NCBI GenBank assembly: GCA_020809705.1
Contig: CP085836.1
Location: forward strand, 372,001 to 436,000
DNA: 64,000 nt
Direction of reading: 5' to 3'
Source of the DNA: Calonectria ilicicola
Taxonomy: Eukaryota > Ascomycota > Sordariomycetes > Hypocreales > Nectriaceae
Shown here: piece after piece, positions 11,194 to 22,246 of the stretch
Layout of the letters: every line of letters begins with the position of its first letter
Position numbering within the stretch: position 1 is the first letter of the stretch
Notes under the pieces: model-generated
What the model saw: only the letters and a program-made list of their open reading frames with translations
Database searches by the model: none
Told to the model about the DNA's origin: nothing
Program-made: the position numbers and the translations under genes

Positions 11194-13908
11194 ATGAACA
11201 GGGTAATTCTCCGATTCTTTTTTATAGACGATCAGGAGATCGTGGACAAGTGCCTCAACGACTTTCGCATCCACCAAGATCTCGATGAGGGGCAGGGCTG
11301 CGAAAAATATTCTTGGACAGATATTCGCGGTTACGCGTCAGTAGACAACACTGCATCCAAGCTTGCGCTTAAGTTCTCTGCGGGATCCACGACAGGGCGG
11401 ACGGAGACGGGGGCAGAGACAAACGACGAGGCCACCAGCTGGCGCACCATCTGCGACCAGCAAGGTCTAGATGACTTTCTCAGCAGCTTGACACATCGCA
11501 TAGTTAACATCAAGATCCGCACCGATCTAGAAGATGTGGACACGATCACAGCCACGGCCAATCAGGCGTCGTCAGCTACGAATACGACTTCTGCCCAAGC
11601 GCTGCCGGTCATTGACTTGACTGAGACTGAGGAACCAACTTCATCAGACTTTATCCAAATTGACCCAAACGATGAAGTTGAGGGCGCATCGGACGGCATT
11701 TTAGGCCCGCTGCTGACAGCCAACTTCCTAGACGAGCGGCATGCCGCCCGCATTGCCGACGCTTTCGAACTATCCTCGAACACCAATGATGCGTTGAGCA
11801 GCAAGATGTTGCCGGGCACGAACTACACTTTGCGTCCCTACCAGCTCGTATTTATCTACAATTACGCGGAGAGGGTTTGCGGAAGCGTGACTCTCGTTGG
11901 TCAATACCTTGCTGACGACATGGGCTTGGGAAAAACAATCACCAGTCTCGCTCTGGTGGCCCTTATTAGACTCATTCATCTCATTCAGCGCCACATTGAG
12001 CAGAACCCCAATCTGCACAATCCTAAGGGCTCTAAATCTACCATCTGCCCCTACTCGCAGCGCAACCCATTCGGCATTAAGTGTCTGTGCACCTATGGCA
12101 ACCTCTAGAAGAGGTTCCAGAAGCGCCTTTCAGCTGGTTCGTTCCTCGTGATCGCACCGAAAGTCCTAGTGTCCCATTGGGAGGGGAAGGCTTCAAGCTT
12201 TCTCTCCAACAAAATCACCAATCCCGGTCACCCCTTTGAGGGTCAAGACTTCCTGCAGTTTGGGACGATGGATTCTTTTCCTTGGAGCGGAGTCGAAAAC
12301 TCCTTGCTTGCCGAAGTTGAAGTAGTGGGGGGCAAGGTTGACAGGAGCTACCGTGCAGAGATGAGGTCAAAGTCTTTCGATCACCTCCTAGAGAATCCCA
12401 AGTGCTTCAGAGAGAAACCCGAATCAGTTATCTACAAGATTCCTGATCCCCAACTATGCAAGGTTGACCCGTCTTCCATCATCTTGCTATTTGGCAGAGA
12501 GAAGGTGTCCCACAATTTCAAGTCCTCCACCGCGACACCCCATCAGACGGCACATATCGATGTGCACAATCTCAAGTCGAAGCTGGCGGTATCCTTTTTC
12601 TTGCCCGTGGCTCCCTCCTTGCTGGTAAGTGATGAGCACCATCAGGTGCATTCCCCAACCGCGGGCTACTCGAGATACCTCACTAGTGTCCGGGACCGCG
12701 TCCGGGCAGGCAACACAGGCAAGGACGCATTTTTCCTGTGCTTGAGTGGGACGCCGACAGCAAAGGAGCCATCAGACATTCAGACTTCTTATAATTTACT
12801 TGTGGATGATGAGGACGAGCGGCGGGATTTCCAGACCGCCTTGGCCAACGTGCGACCCGCCTTGAGCAAGAGCAAGCATTCGGCAGCGAGCGAGATCAAC
12901 AGGTCTCTGACGGGCCACCAAGAGCAGTTCAAAGACGTGCGGCAAAGGCTTGAACGCATCCTTACCATGCGCTCATACGGAACTCCGTACTTGGACACCG
13001 AAATCCCAGATACCCGTAGACCCCTTAAGGAATACGCGACTGGCTTCGACACACCTCCTCAGTTTCGTGCAGCTATGACGCATCTCATCGAAAAAACCAA
13101 ATCCAGCTTACGAAAGGGCCTCGATGACGGCAAAAAGCTACGGATAGACGAGGCGACGCTCAATTCGCATACTGACTTCCTTTTCCTCGCGCGGTCCGCC
13201 TACTTTCCTCCCTTTGCCGACTTGTTTCGCCAAGGCAAAGTTCCCTACAGAAGTGACGAAGTCGATGCCGACCTAAAGAAAGGAAAAGAGGGGAGCGTTA
13301 TTTACAAATATGTGCGCAAGTTCCTGCGCCCAGGCATGGACAAGATGTGGGACCAACTTGGTGAGATTATCGAAGCGGCCTCACATGGCGCGTTGCCAGC
13401 AAAGCTGCGCGGCGAACAGCAGCCCGGACGCCCCCGTCACATAGTCCTATATGCAGCCAATCCGGCTGTCTCAGCTATCGCGTACTGTGGCATCGAAATA
13501 CTATGGGGTGAGCGAGCAGACGTCCACATTATCACATCAAATAACACCCCTGCCAAGCAGCGTGAAAACGCAATCTCGGAGATTGCGGAAAAGGCGCGGG
13601 GCCCCGGCCGTAAGAAGACTCAAATCCTGGTGACCACTTACGATCTAGCCAGCACCGGGTTAGACAACCTGACCTTCTTTAGCATCCTCGTGCGTTTTGG
13701 CAATCCTTGGGGGTTCGCCAGCGTCTTGCAGGCCAAGGCACGAATCCACCGGCCAGCAGATAGCGCTGACCACGACTACGACCCAGTCATTTTCCATCTG
13801 TTCAGAAACGATAATCCGGCGGACGAGGCTGCTCGGAGCCAGAGTTTGCGACGCGGCGCAGTCATGCTTTCAAGCAATGTGCTGTTCGAAGGAATTCCCT
13901 TTGTTTAA
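11194..13908 (+). pseudogene. SNF2-family ATPase/helicase gene interrupted by one in-frame TAG
   Basis: One reading frame runs from ATG 11194 to the stop at 13908, broken only by TAG at 12106-12108 (codon 305). SNF2/SF2 motifs are in order: motif I DDMGLGKT at residues 241-248; motif Ia-like GSFLVIAPKVL just after the TAG; DEHH (motif II) at 480-483; SGTP (motif III) at 518-521; motif V-like TTYDLASTGLDNL; and QAKARIHRP (motif VI) at 846-854. An acidic-flanked VIDLT at 139-143 fits a SUMO-interacting motif. Motif Ia lies beyond the stop, so a protein ending at 304 could not be an ATPase. The paralogue at 16755 reads through the equivalent position with no gap, so this is a nonsense change rather than an intron. 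CAG-to-TAG would be RIP-like. Readthrough or sequence error is possible. Confidence 0.8.
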
Positions 13909-14974
13909 CTATGAGCACTGCGGTGTATGATATCTCGGCTCCAATCTCTTGGGATCTAAGCTCTTAGCTCTGTTATCTATGCTTCTGGATAGATCAGGGA
14001 GGGTCTTGGAACGTGCTAGTGTTAGTCTACAAATCTTTGGAGGCTGGTCTCGCATGAACTTGCACAAGCAGCAAGTCTTTTCTTGGGTCGTTTATAATGG
14101 ATGCATTGTCATGTAACTTCGAGTGTTCCTGTGTGTTTCCATCAATGAGATTATATTAAACCTGCTCTACTAAGTAACCAGTGCCTTGCATTAGCCAGAT
14201 ACCGGCCCAGTGCCTGACCGTCATGCAGTGATACGTGATTGATCATGTGCAGCAGAACCTGAAGATCGCGAGGTCCCGAACAGCATCCTGTACTGCGGGT
14301 CGCCCGCGAAAACCACTTAGCCAAGTGCACAACATGAAGTTCCATAATATTATTCATGCAGGTGATGAAGGCGATGGTGTGAAGGGCAGGTCGATCACAT
14401 CGGGGGTGCATCCGGAAACGCTGCCCACCCAGGCAGGGCATGGGTATTTCAGGCGTCGGCTTCGGTACGCGGCCCGGAAGGACAGTCGAGGACCCAGGCC
14501 AAGGTAAGTCGTTCAGCTTGACAAGACCGGCTGGCGGGCTCCAAGGCTACAAGCGGGATGACGAGAGGATTGAATCTGGGAGAGGGATTAATGGGTCAAG
14601 TGACAGAAGCATAATCGTTGGCGCCTACCAACGGCTGGTATCGTCTGATGTGAGACATGGAGGATGGCGTGAATCGGCTCGACAACATGTAGAGACGCAG
14701 CGGTGGAGTGAAACGCAAAATTCCCGGCGCGTGAAGGAGGAAGAGACTCGAGGGCATAGAGCAGGCGACGGTTGACTCTCTGACGAGGTTGACATCCGAT
14801 GCTTTCGAGCTGTAGGCTGGCGGATTCCCCAACGCATCTGTTTGCGTACTCATCAACGTCTGCTGCCTACACAAGACCCAGCAGTCATCGTGTTAAATCA
14901 TTACAAATATCCCGCATCGCGATAGAGAAAAAGAAAACCCTCAAGAACCGACAAGACAGAAGGGGACTCCCGGT
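13909..14974. other. Intergenic, no supported gene
   Basis: The part 14200-14800 is GC-rich and open in several frames on both strands. None shows a motif or a codon pattern that stands out, so I call no gene. Confidence 0.35.
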
Positions 14975-15199
14975 CGGGAAGCCGCTCTTATACCTGATCT
15001 CGATAAGGTTCACAGCAAAGGCTCATCAAGGTCAATGAAAACCTTCACCTCAAGCTTTTAACATACATATACTGTACGGCAGAAAGGGTACAGGCTGCCA
15101 CTTTGCCATCGCATCTCGCAGGCAAGAACAATCGGAGTGCTCCCTAGCCTAGGTCGAGCTGCCTCTCACAGGGGATATCCAACCAAAACACACAGAAGG
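14975..15199 (+). repeat. Dispersed repeat family B, copy 1
   Basis: About 225 bases match 42093-42319 in the same orientation at roughly nine in ten positions. Shared runs include TCGATAAGGTTCACAGCAAA, ACTTTGCCATCGCATCT and CTCACAGGGGATATCCAA. Differences are mostly transitions (for example CCTAGG against CTTAGG). No coding content is visible. Confidence 0.85.
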
Positions 15200-15346
15200 G
15201 GACTGAGGATTGATGTGATGGAGATGGTGTACTCCGTAAATTTACTTAGCTATTTCAAAAGAAGGTCCGGGACTTGAAACACACTGGCTAATGATAACAC
15301 GCTTGGTTTATAACCCAAACATTCAAGTTTACTTAATTGTATCGAG

Positions 15347-15424
15347 TTTTTTTTTTATTAATGCAAGTGCACTACAAGGTCAAAGTACCCTAATAACCTT
15401 AGGAGATGACTGGACAATTGAAGA
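15347..15424 (+). repeat. Dispersed short repeat C, copy 1
   Basis: About 75 bases resemble 36909-36980: a T run, then TTATTAATGCAAGTGCAC (TTATTATTACAGGTACAC in the other copy), CAAGGTCAAAGTACCCTA and CTTAGGA, then GACAATT. It could be the end of a small mobile element, but borders are not defined. Confidence 0.55.
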
Positions 15425-15738
15425 GATTTCATCTGAGTGCAATGGTATAAGGTTTCGACCCACTCAACCAAAACACCAAAAGGTTCCAACACAACAGAAG
15501 CTTGTGCGTTGCGCAACCTTGGGAAAAAGAGTCATCGGCCTTAATGGAAGGACCTAGAGGTTCAATCAACTTTGCGCGGCTGAATGAGGCATGTGACGAT
15601 GGAGGTTTTGTCAGAGCCAACGACTGAGAATACCGTTGCTTTTCCACGGTTAGGTGAAGAGGTTATCCAAAGCTTGCGACGAACGGGCCCACAAAACCGT
15701 AGGCAGACCTTCGGTTCCAAGGCAACACAGAAGTCTGA

Positions 15739-16026
15739 ATGCCCTCAATTTCAAAGAAGCTTGGAAGCCTAGAAATGCAGCCAAAGAGGTATCTAAACCC
15801 GGAGATAAAAGCAGCAGGCTTTTCCAAATTGAGATTTCAATCCCCATCCTCAACACAACTGCTGTCACTTTCTCGAAGCCAAGCATCCGCATCTCCAACG
15901 CAAACAGCGAATCTAGACGCTTGACGCTACTGTTGCGAAGATCGAGACCGCCCTGTCAACGCATAACATCACCCTTGACAAAGTCGCTTGCACTGTGAAG
16001 GACCCACACTCTCGCAAGCTCTTCAG
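15739..16026 (+). pseudogene. Gene fragment frameshifted by a 7-base tandem duplication
   Basis: ATG 15739 opens a frame starting MPSISKKLGSLEMQPKR that ends at a TGA just after residues TANLDA. At 15916-15929 the DNA reads GACGCTT then GACGCTA, an imperfect 7-base tandem duplication. Skipping one unit restores a protein-like continuation, DATVAKIETALSTHNITLDK, then VACTVKDPHSRKLFR. The restored frame meets a consensus donor GTATGT at 16027, followed by a perfect TACTAAC branch site at about 16055, which supports a real gene. The downstream exon was not identified. The family is unknown; the C-terminal part looks helical and charged. Confidence 0.45.
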
Positions 16027-16078
16027 GTATGTGTTCCAATATAGGTGCAGCTAGGCTACTAACTAAGAAAGGCCAAGA

Positions 16079-16130
16079 GGCTAAGGAGGCTAGGGAGGCC
16101 GGGCGGGCTAGCCGGGCTAGCCGGGCCTAG
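16079..16130 (+). repeat. GC-rich short tandem repeat
   Basis: Short units of the type GGCTAGCC/GGGAGGCC are repeated (GAGGCTAGGGAGGCCGGGCG and GGGCTAGCC twice). It directly follows the presumed intron of the fragment at 15739. Confidence 0.6.
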
Positions 16131-16754
16131 GGGGGTGGGTGTTTTATCTCTCCGAACCCAGGAGGATTACTTAAATGTATTCAAGCACTTTTGTCATTAG
16201 AAATGGATTCATTTAGAGAAAGCCTACGGCATCAACTCAGACGTCCTGCTTTTGATGCTGTATGAGAGCTGTGGCGGAGAAAGATAGCGTGAGCGAACAT
16301 CCCTAATTTATTACGATGTCGCCATTTTACCCTAGAGCGCGAGACTAGACCAGTGAAGTGATGAGACTACATTCTCAGAATCGTGCCATTGGGGATTTGA
16401 TCAATCGGCCACGGCCCGTCAAAAGAGTTGTCTCGATGTTAGCATCCTTTGAAAGAAATACAAGAGAATGGAATACAATAGAAGAAGAAAGGGAGGGAAA
16501 GGAAATGGAAGTGAAAATAAGAACCCCATCGTGTCTTTGTCAAGATTCATAATCCAGGTAACATCCGTCCGCATCATTCCATCGTGTGCCCCTCACAGTT
16601 CATCAACCCGAACAATGAATTGACTCGCTTCGTCTACCAGCGACCGAAGATAATCCTCGGGCTCTTCTTCATCACTGTTCTCCTCATGCTGGCCTTCCCC
16701 AAACTGACCATCTTCACTTCGCTCCTGCAGATGAAGTTCTTTTGCCTTCGGCTC
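16131..16754. other. Intergenic, no supported gene
   Basis: No gene is visible. This is the downstream side of the convergent gene at 16755-19343. Confidence 0.4.
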
Positions 16755-19343
16755 CTAGCCGAAGTTGATGCAAGTGGATTTTAGGTAATGCTGGACAAGA
16801 CGAGCAACACCTTCCTGTCCCTGAAAAAGCCGATTCATCAGATCAAGACCGTCAGGTCTCAATGCAGCCTTGCCCTCTGCCAAGAACAGAAACCTGGTGG
16901 TTTTGCTTCCTCCCGCACAAGCCCGATTCTTCGTGCGCAAAAAGAAATCGCAAAGCTCGCGTTGGCATCTGATTTCCGCATTGTGGTCGTGTTGGTGATG
17001 TTGATAATCTTGGTCATTTTGATGGTGGATTATAACGGCTGGTGCGATGGGGAATGACACGCGAGTACGAACGATGGGTGCGGTGCTGCGACTCTTCTGT
17101 CTCTGCCGAACGCTGATCTGGACCTCTCGAGAGAAGCCAGTCGACAGCTCGTTCGAAAGAGCTAGCAGGCTGTCTCTTTCAACTAGGACAAGGCGGGAGT
17201 TGGCTTTTTCCTGTGGACCCTCCTGGTCCTTGTATGTGAGGACTGGTGGATGGGTGAATGCCCGGCTACGTCGGAGGAGCGGCTCAATCGAGCTGCTATC
17301 TCTGTGCCTTGAAGTCTCTATTAGCTGGGCTTGGCCCTGTGGATACTGGACGGTGGCAAGCAAGTCATCCACGCATGGTGGCAGATCAGTGCCGGACTCG
17401 TTGCGCGTACCACGAAGAACAACATGTTGCAGCTGATGATTACGATGATGTAGCATTTCCACTGATATGAAAGGCTTGCCTTGAAGAGGATGCTCACTGT
17501 CGGTGATCCGGGCCGAGAAGAACTTTGTTACGGCAGACATCCACCGCCCAGACTGGGGCTGTGGGAACGACACGAGAAAGAAACCGGATAGCACGGCCTG
17601 TGGCAATTTTGACAAGAGGCTTTCGTTCTCGCATGGACACTGTAACCCAAACTTGGAACTGATCGGGCATGGGCCTTTAGTGCCGGGATCGGTAACGAGA
17701 TGACTTGCTGGATTGTCCACCACGTGCTTTCCCATCATTGCGGCCAATCTGATGACCGCGCAGATAGCGAGACTCACGTACGCTGGTTCATGGAGCGATG
17801 CATCACTCAGGCACTGGCCAAAGATATATGGCTGCTCAATTATCTTCAAGAAGAACCGGTAGACGAATCTGAGCTGAGAGGCTGTGAGGGATTGTAGTGT
17901 GCCAGGAAACTTCTTAGCCCACATCGATGGGTCATGCGAAGCTGGTAGAAGAAAGACCGAGGCCATGCCGGAGTGGTCGATGTCGGCGATGGTCGGCTCT
18001 CCTGCCAAACGCGCCAGGAAAACATTGCTGAAATCTTCGGGGGACCCTATGGTTGGGGTTGATAGGGAATTTGGCATATTGGATCCCGAATTGAGCCCCT
18101 GGGGATCTGCCATGGAACTATCCAGCCTATCTAAATCCATACCGGGCTCGCCCCCCCCATCGCCTGCAGAAAGTTGATCAGACAAGAAGGAGTTGTGCGA
18201 GCTGCCAAATGAGGAGATGCTTCTCAAAGGATCGATAGTAGATTGTAGCAAAAGCCTAGCATCTGGTGGTGGCTGGATCTTGAGGATTGGTGGTCCCTTT
18301 GACAGGCTATGGCTTAGTCTTGCCGATGTGCTGAGATTTGCGAGAAGGCGTTGGTATGAGCCGGAATCGTCCACAATGTATTCCTTGCCGTCCAATTCAA
18401 AGGCAAGATAATTGTTGGCAGGAATTCTTGACGTTTTGAATCTAGATCGGGTAATCGCCTCAATTTCTTGGACCAGTGTTGGATATTGGAAAAGGTAATG
18501 GGGCATGTTGGGGCTGCATGGCTTTTTGGCTTTGTGAGATTCGGAAAATTGGGACACTAGTCGACAAACCGTGCCTTTTTCGTGGAATCCTATGAATTCG
18601 ATCCTGAAAACTGTGTTGTTCAGTCCTAGAACTAGAGAAACTGCGGGCCGAGTTGAAGAGCTAGAACGCGTAGGGGAGCTGTTGTGCACTGATGGGCTTT
18701 CTTCGAAACCCCAGCTGGGAGCGAACCGCAAATTCTGTGCCTGCGCAGTTGTGGACAGAGGTGGTGGAGATGCAAGACCGGCATTTGCATCTGCGTCCCG
18801 CATCTCGATATCGAATGCCAGGCTACTGGGGCTCTGTGTTCTGCCCGATGCCCCCAGAGCCTCTAGGATCTCCTTTGGGGGCTCTCCACATATATGGCAA
18901 CACATTGAAACACAACGTGCCACGTCTGTAGCAGTTAAGGTTCGAGACCGAAGGATAATGATGGGGCACCCAGCGGGCTTGTTGGAGGTGGACTTGGTCA
19001 ACTCAGTGGGCTCGGTGGATTCGGCGGGTTTGGTGGGCTGAGTGAGTTGACCACAAGCAAATGCTCGGTTCATCGCCCCATGGATGCACTCAACAGCGGT
19101 TCTGAACCCGTCTTCATCTTGGAAAGCGTACTCGATTCTGAAGCCCGGTATGATCAAATCGGCGACAATAACGAATTCATGCCGATGTTCGGGGAATGCC
19201 TCTTTCTTTAGTTCCTCAATGGAATACGAGAAGGGATTCTGGGGATTGTCGGGGCCGCATGGTAATAGCGCGCAAGACATGTGCCCATGTCGTGACAATA
19301 ACCCATCCCTTTTGACCATGTATGGAACTTGGCTCAGGTCCAT
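16755..19343 (-). CDS. Inactive SNF2-like paralogue, truncated before the C-terminal lobe (862 aa)
   Basis: An uninterrupted 862-codon frame begins MDLSQVPYMV. Residues ~480-700 align with the SNF2 gene at 11194: GQCLSDASLHEPAYVSLAI here against GQYLADDMGLGKTITSLAL, then the family signature CP.S..FG..C.C, then LSGFFLV against SAGSFLV. The P-loop Lys and Thr are replaced by Pro520 and Ala521. Near the C-terminus, FPIAPAVIIHHQNDQ aligns with the motif II region, where DEHH is lost, and FLFLAEGK aligns with the SGTP segment. The helicase C-terminal lobe is absent. A long open frame without ATPase residues suggests a maintained non-enzymatic protein, perhaps a binding or regulatory partner (inference). 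The N-terminal 450 residues are mostly disordered with short Pro-Thr repeats (residues ~100-120). Confidence 0.75.
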   Translation of the reverse strand: MDLSQVPYMVKRDGLLSRHGHMSCALLPCGPDNPQNPFSYSIEELKKEAFPEHRHEFVIVADLIIPGFRIEYAFQDEDGFRTAVECIHGAMNRAFACGQLTQPTKPAESTEPTELTKSTSNKPAGCPIIILRSRTLTATDVARCVSMCCHICGEPPKEILEALGASGRTQSPSSLAFDIEMRDADANAGLASPPPLSTTAQAQNLRFAPSWGFEESPSVHNSSPTRSSSSTRPAVSLVLGLNNTVFRIEFIGFHEKGTVCRLVSQFSESHKAKKPCSPNMPHYLFQYPTLVQEIEAITRSRFKTSRIPANNYLAFELDGKEYIVDDSGSYQRLLANLSTSARLSHSLSKGPPILKIQPPPDARLLLQSTIDPLRSISSFGSSHNSFLSDQLSAGDGGGEPGMDLDRLDSSMADPQGLNSGSNMPNSLSTPTIGSPEDFSNVFLARLAGEPTIADIDHSGMASVFLLPASHDPSMWAKKFPGTLQSLTASQLRFVYRFFLKIIEQPYIFGQCLSDASLHEPAYVSLAICAVIRLAAMMGKHVVDNPASHLVTDPGTKGPCPISSKFGLQCPCENESLLSKLPQAVLSGFFLVSFPQPQSGRWMSAVTKFFSARITDSEHPLQGKPFISVEMLHHRNHQLQHVVLRGTRNESGTDLPPCVDDLLATVQYPQGQAQLIETSRHRDSSSIEPLLRRSRAFTHPPVLTYKDQEGPQEKANSRLVLVERDSLLALSNELSTGFSREVQISVRQRQKSRSTAPIVRTRVSFPIAPAVIIHHQNDQDYQHHQHDHNAEIRCQRELCDFFLRTKNRACAGGSKTTRFLFLAEGKAALRPDGLDLMNRLFQGQEGVARLVQHYLKSTCINFG

Positions 19344-20380
19344 AGTTGCGGAAATGGGAATGGAAGACAGACCGGGGGAGAGATGTGGATCACTAGATAT
19401 TTGCGTCAGCTCACCTAGTTCATTTTTTTTGACTTTGGTACCAGAGGAAAATATCAGAGGGAACTGGTTACCTGTTCACCTCGGTTAGCTCGAGGCAGTT
19501 GACGACACCAAATCGGCTAGGTGTAGATACGCGGGGGACTCGAAGGCTTCGTTGATGATTGGGCCGTGTGCGAGTCAAGCAGACAAATGGTCGGAGGCAC
19601 CAGGAAGCATCAGGAAGCGCAGCTTTGTTGGTCAAGTTCTCGACGCCTCAGTTCACCCCAAAAAGATGGAAAAGGGAAAAGGGGAAAATAGGTTTGCCTT
19701 CATGCTAGCAAATTCTGTGTAAACCTGGGGGCGTGAATGTGAAATGCATAAACAAACGAGTAAGCAAACAAGCAAACAAACACAGGTGATTGCGGCCGCG
19801 ACGATTCAATGCACCGTTTACCTACGGTGCGTTTTGTTACCGTGATTCACCGATGACTGAGTTCAGTCCTGCAAGAAAGGAGCATGCAGTGGAATGGAAT
19901 GAAGTGGAACGGAACTGAATAGAATAGACGTATAGAATAAAGATAAAGAAGTTCCCTATTCTTCAATTCTGCTACTAGCACGACTAACAAAACTTGACGC
20001 TTCTGCATCATCAGATCAATAAAACATCGAGACGAAGCTTAACCAGTCCTCAACAATCAGTCCATCAGCTGCAACAGTGTTCCAGCAATTCAAAGTGCAT
20101 CAACATGTGTTCACCTGTGTCTCAACCACCGTCTTCGGGCACAAAAGTCTGACCGTACAATCCTCTTCCGACCCCCCAAAGCGTCCATTCACTCCGAGGT
20201 GATATGTGCTGAATAGGGCTCTCCAGGGCAGACGATCCTGGCCGCTCCTGGCCGCACACGAGGCCCATCCCTCAGCCAGAAAAATATGCTAAATGGCGCA
20301 GACGGATCAAGCTGGCATTCTTCCACGCGCAGTTGAAAATTGTGCAAGAATACTGTGAACCCAGGCTGGTCCGTGAAGCA
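19344..20380. other. Intergenic between two minus-strand genes
   Basis: Holds a simple-sequence stretch of AAAC/AAGC units at about 19745-19785 and AT-rich DNA. The part next to 19343 should contain the promoter of the inactive SNF2 paralogue. I see nothing else. Confidence 0.4.
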
Positions 20381-21045
20381 CTACTGGTTGTAACCCTTGT
20401 TTCCTGGGGCGACAGCGATCTGAGCGTGTACAACAGAGGCATTAGGTTCTGTGATGTGAAAGATTTCTGCCCAAAGCTTGCCAATCGAATATGATTCCGG
20501 GCAATCTGGGTCGTCTTCCATTGGACTACCCAAGGCTGCCGACAGACAACCAGACCGGATTTGGCATCTCGTGCCAGCTGCTACATCGAGAACTTCGTAG
20601 AAGGCAAAGGATATGTGGGTGCATGCTGAGGCACTGAATAAATATCGTTGCGACGGACTTGTTGTCAGCCTGAGCCTGCGGTTTCATTAGAACACATCTC
20701 CTCGGTCAACTGTTTATAGAGAGAGCTCGGCCAGAAAGGGAGCGGGATCGGCGCGCAAATAGCAACAGTTACGTGAGAGAAACCTCAAGCGCGCTAGACT
20801 AGGCTACTTAGGGCCATACCTGTTGTTCAGAGAAGGATTGCATGGAGGGGAAGAGGTCTCTTCAGTGCGTGGCCGCTTTTGAGGAATCAGTGAGCTTGAG
20901 CTTTGCAGATTGGGAGAGCTGGAGAGAGATAAAGATGTCAGCTACAACACAGAAACAGCAAGAGGAGCGACGCAGGCGATACTCACAGGGTTGGGGGCCA
21001 AGGCCGACGTGAAGTGGGCGCGACCGCATTACCCCTGTTCTCCAT
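20381..21045 (-). CDS. Hidden three-exon hypothetical protein (about 150 aa)
   Basis: Exons 21045-20987, 20918-20820 and 20675-20381 join to 151 codons with the frame kept. Intron 1 is 68 bases (GTGAGT...CCAG). Intron 2 is 144 bases (GTATGG...GCAG); its acceptor could also be six bases further in. The start MENRGNAVAP leads to a basic, nuclear-localisation-like stretch (PQKRPRTEE) in a disordered N-terminus. The C-terminal part looks folded: FAFYEVLDVAAGTRC and YSIGKLWAEIFHITE, ending GYNQ. I do not recognise the family. A different frame over the same exon 1 is also open, but only this one continues through both introns. Confidence 0.55.
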
Positions 21046-21245
21046 CCTGGAACGGGTGGCATGTAGGTTGTGAGCTCAGAGATGTTGGAGAGGAGTCTGC
21101 GCGCTTTGATGCTGGGTCTTGGAGTCGTGTGGTGGGTAAGTGAGAGAGGTTGAGTTGAGGCGCTTTGAATTGAGCTAGCAACCGTTTGGAGAGCTATGTT
21201 TGCTCTTTGATTCACCACGGCGGATTTCATAGTGAGAGTCACTCC

Positions 21246-21922
21246 GACCGACCCTCTTCAAGGCTTGATAAAAAAAAAGGCCGAACGTATGAGGTAAGAG
21301 AAAAATAAAGGAGAAAGAGAGGAAAAACGGGAAAAGCGGGAGAAAAAAGGATGAGGAAAAAAGAGAAACACGGATGCTCTAGCTGTTCCCAACTTGTTCT
21401 CCTTGGTGATCGTTGGGGGTTTGCCGCCCCCGTAAATTTATTTGTTCCTAGCCAAACTCATCGGGAATCCGCAGCCTAGCTAGCGAGAAAATCTAGCACT
21501 TATTGTAGTGCCCAGGATGTCGAAAGTTGCAAAAGATATCACCCTCATATCTTGCTCGATGTGGCGAATTCGGTTAACTCGTTCAATTCTCCGGTCACAT
21601 TGCTGAGGTCTTGCTCATTCTGCCATAACATCGCTTGCGCGGTCTCGACCTGACGGGAAACCCTTGTTCGGTGACAGAGCAAATCCCACCTGCTCACAGG
21701 CTAGGAAGAAGTGCCACACAGTCCGACTTTTCGTTTTCGCTAACTCTTCCTTACTTATCCTGCATGTCATCGGTATAAGAAAAAAGTTGCAGGCTGGCAC
21801 CTACCCTTGAAGCAAGATCATCTGCAAATTCTCGAGAAACAGCCAACCTCATCGTTGCTGTATTGGATAGCTGGTTTGCATCAATGAGAGATGACTGTGC
21901 CGCGTTGACTTTTTTTTCGTCG
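21246..21922. other. Intergenic, purine-rich and AT-rich
   Basis: A purine-rich AG tract lies at about 21270-21370. A minus-strand open frame at 21615-21800 could be a decayed part of the helicase remnant that follows, but it carries no recognisable motif. Confidence 0.3.
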
Positions 21923-22246
21923 TCAAAATGGCCACCTCGAGCCCGCCCGTCTTACTGCGTCAAACATATCGCTCGCCATTGTCCACTGCATCTTGATTCC
22001 TATTTGGTTGATCAACGAGACTGAGGGTAGTGTTTTGGGGAGGGACCGCAACTTCTTGATCGGGGCGAGCCGAGACATGAGGCAAAGGTTTGCAATCATT
22101 TGCGCGAGAATCCAACGTCTCAAGGCTGAGGGTGTTGCTGTTAAGAATACCAATTGTGTTTCTAATTCTGTCAGAAAACGCCCTAGCTCCATTGCCCGTG
22201 CCCGAAAATTGCGGCTATAGTGAAGCACTGTATGACACTCATCCAC
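21923..22246 (-). pseudogene. RecQ-like helicase remnant (DECH...TATP fragment)
   Basis: Near the start of this 107-codon frame is DECHTVL (motif II). FR...M.LGRFL and QLVFLTATP (motif III) follow at the spacing usual for RecQ-type helicases, including the telomere-linked helicase-like genes of fungi. The open frame reaches a few codons further upstream with weak similarity (GYPVDECH), then decays. No motif I or C-terminal lobe is found nearby, so this is a broken remnant. Telomere-linked helicases often sit in subtelomeres, which is a hint about location, not proof. Confidence 0.65.

Noticed and set aside
14151..14775. Overlapping open frames on both strands
   Set aside because: The segment is GC-rich, so long frames are expected by chance; no motif or splice support.
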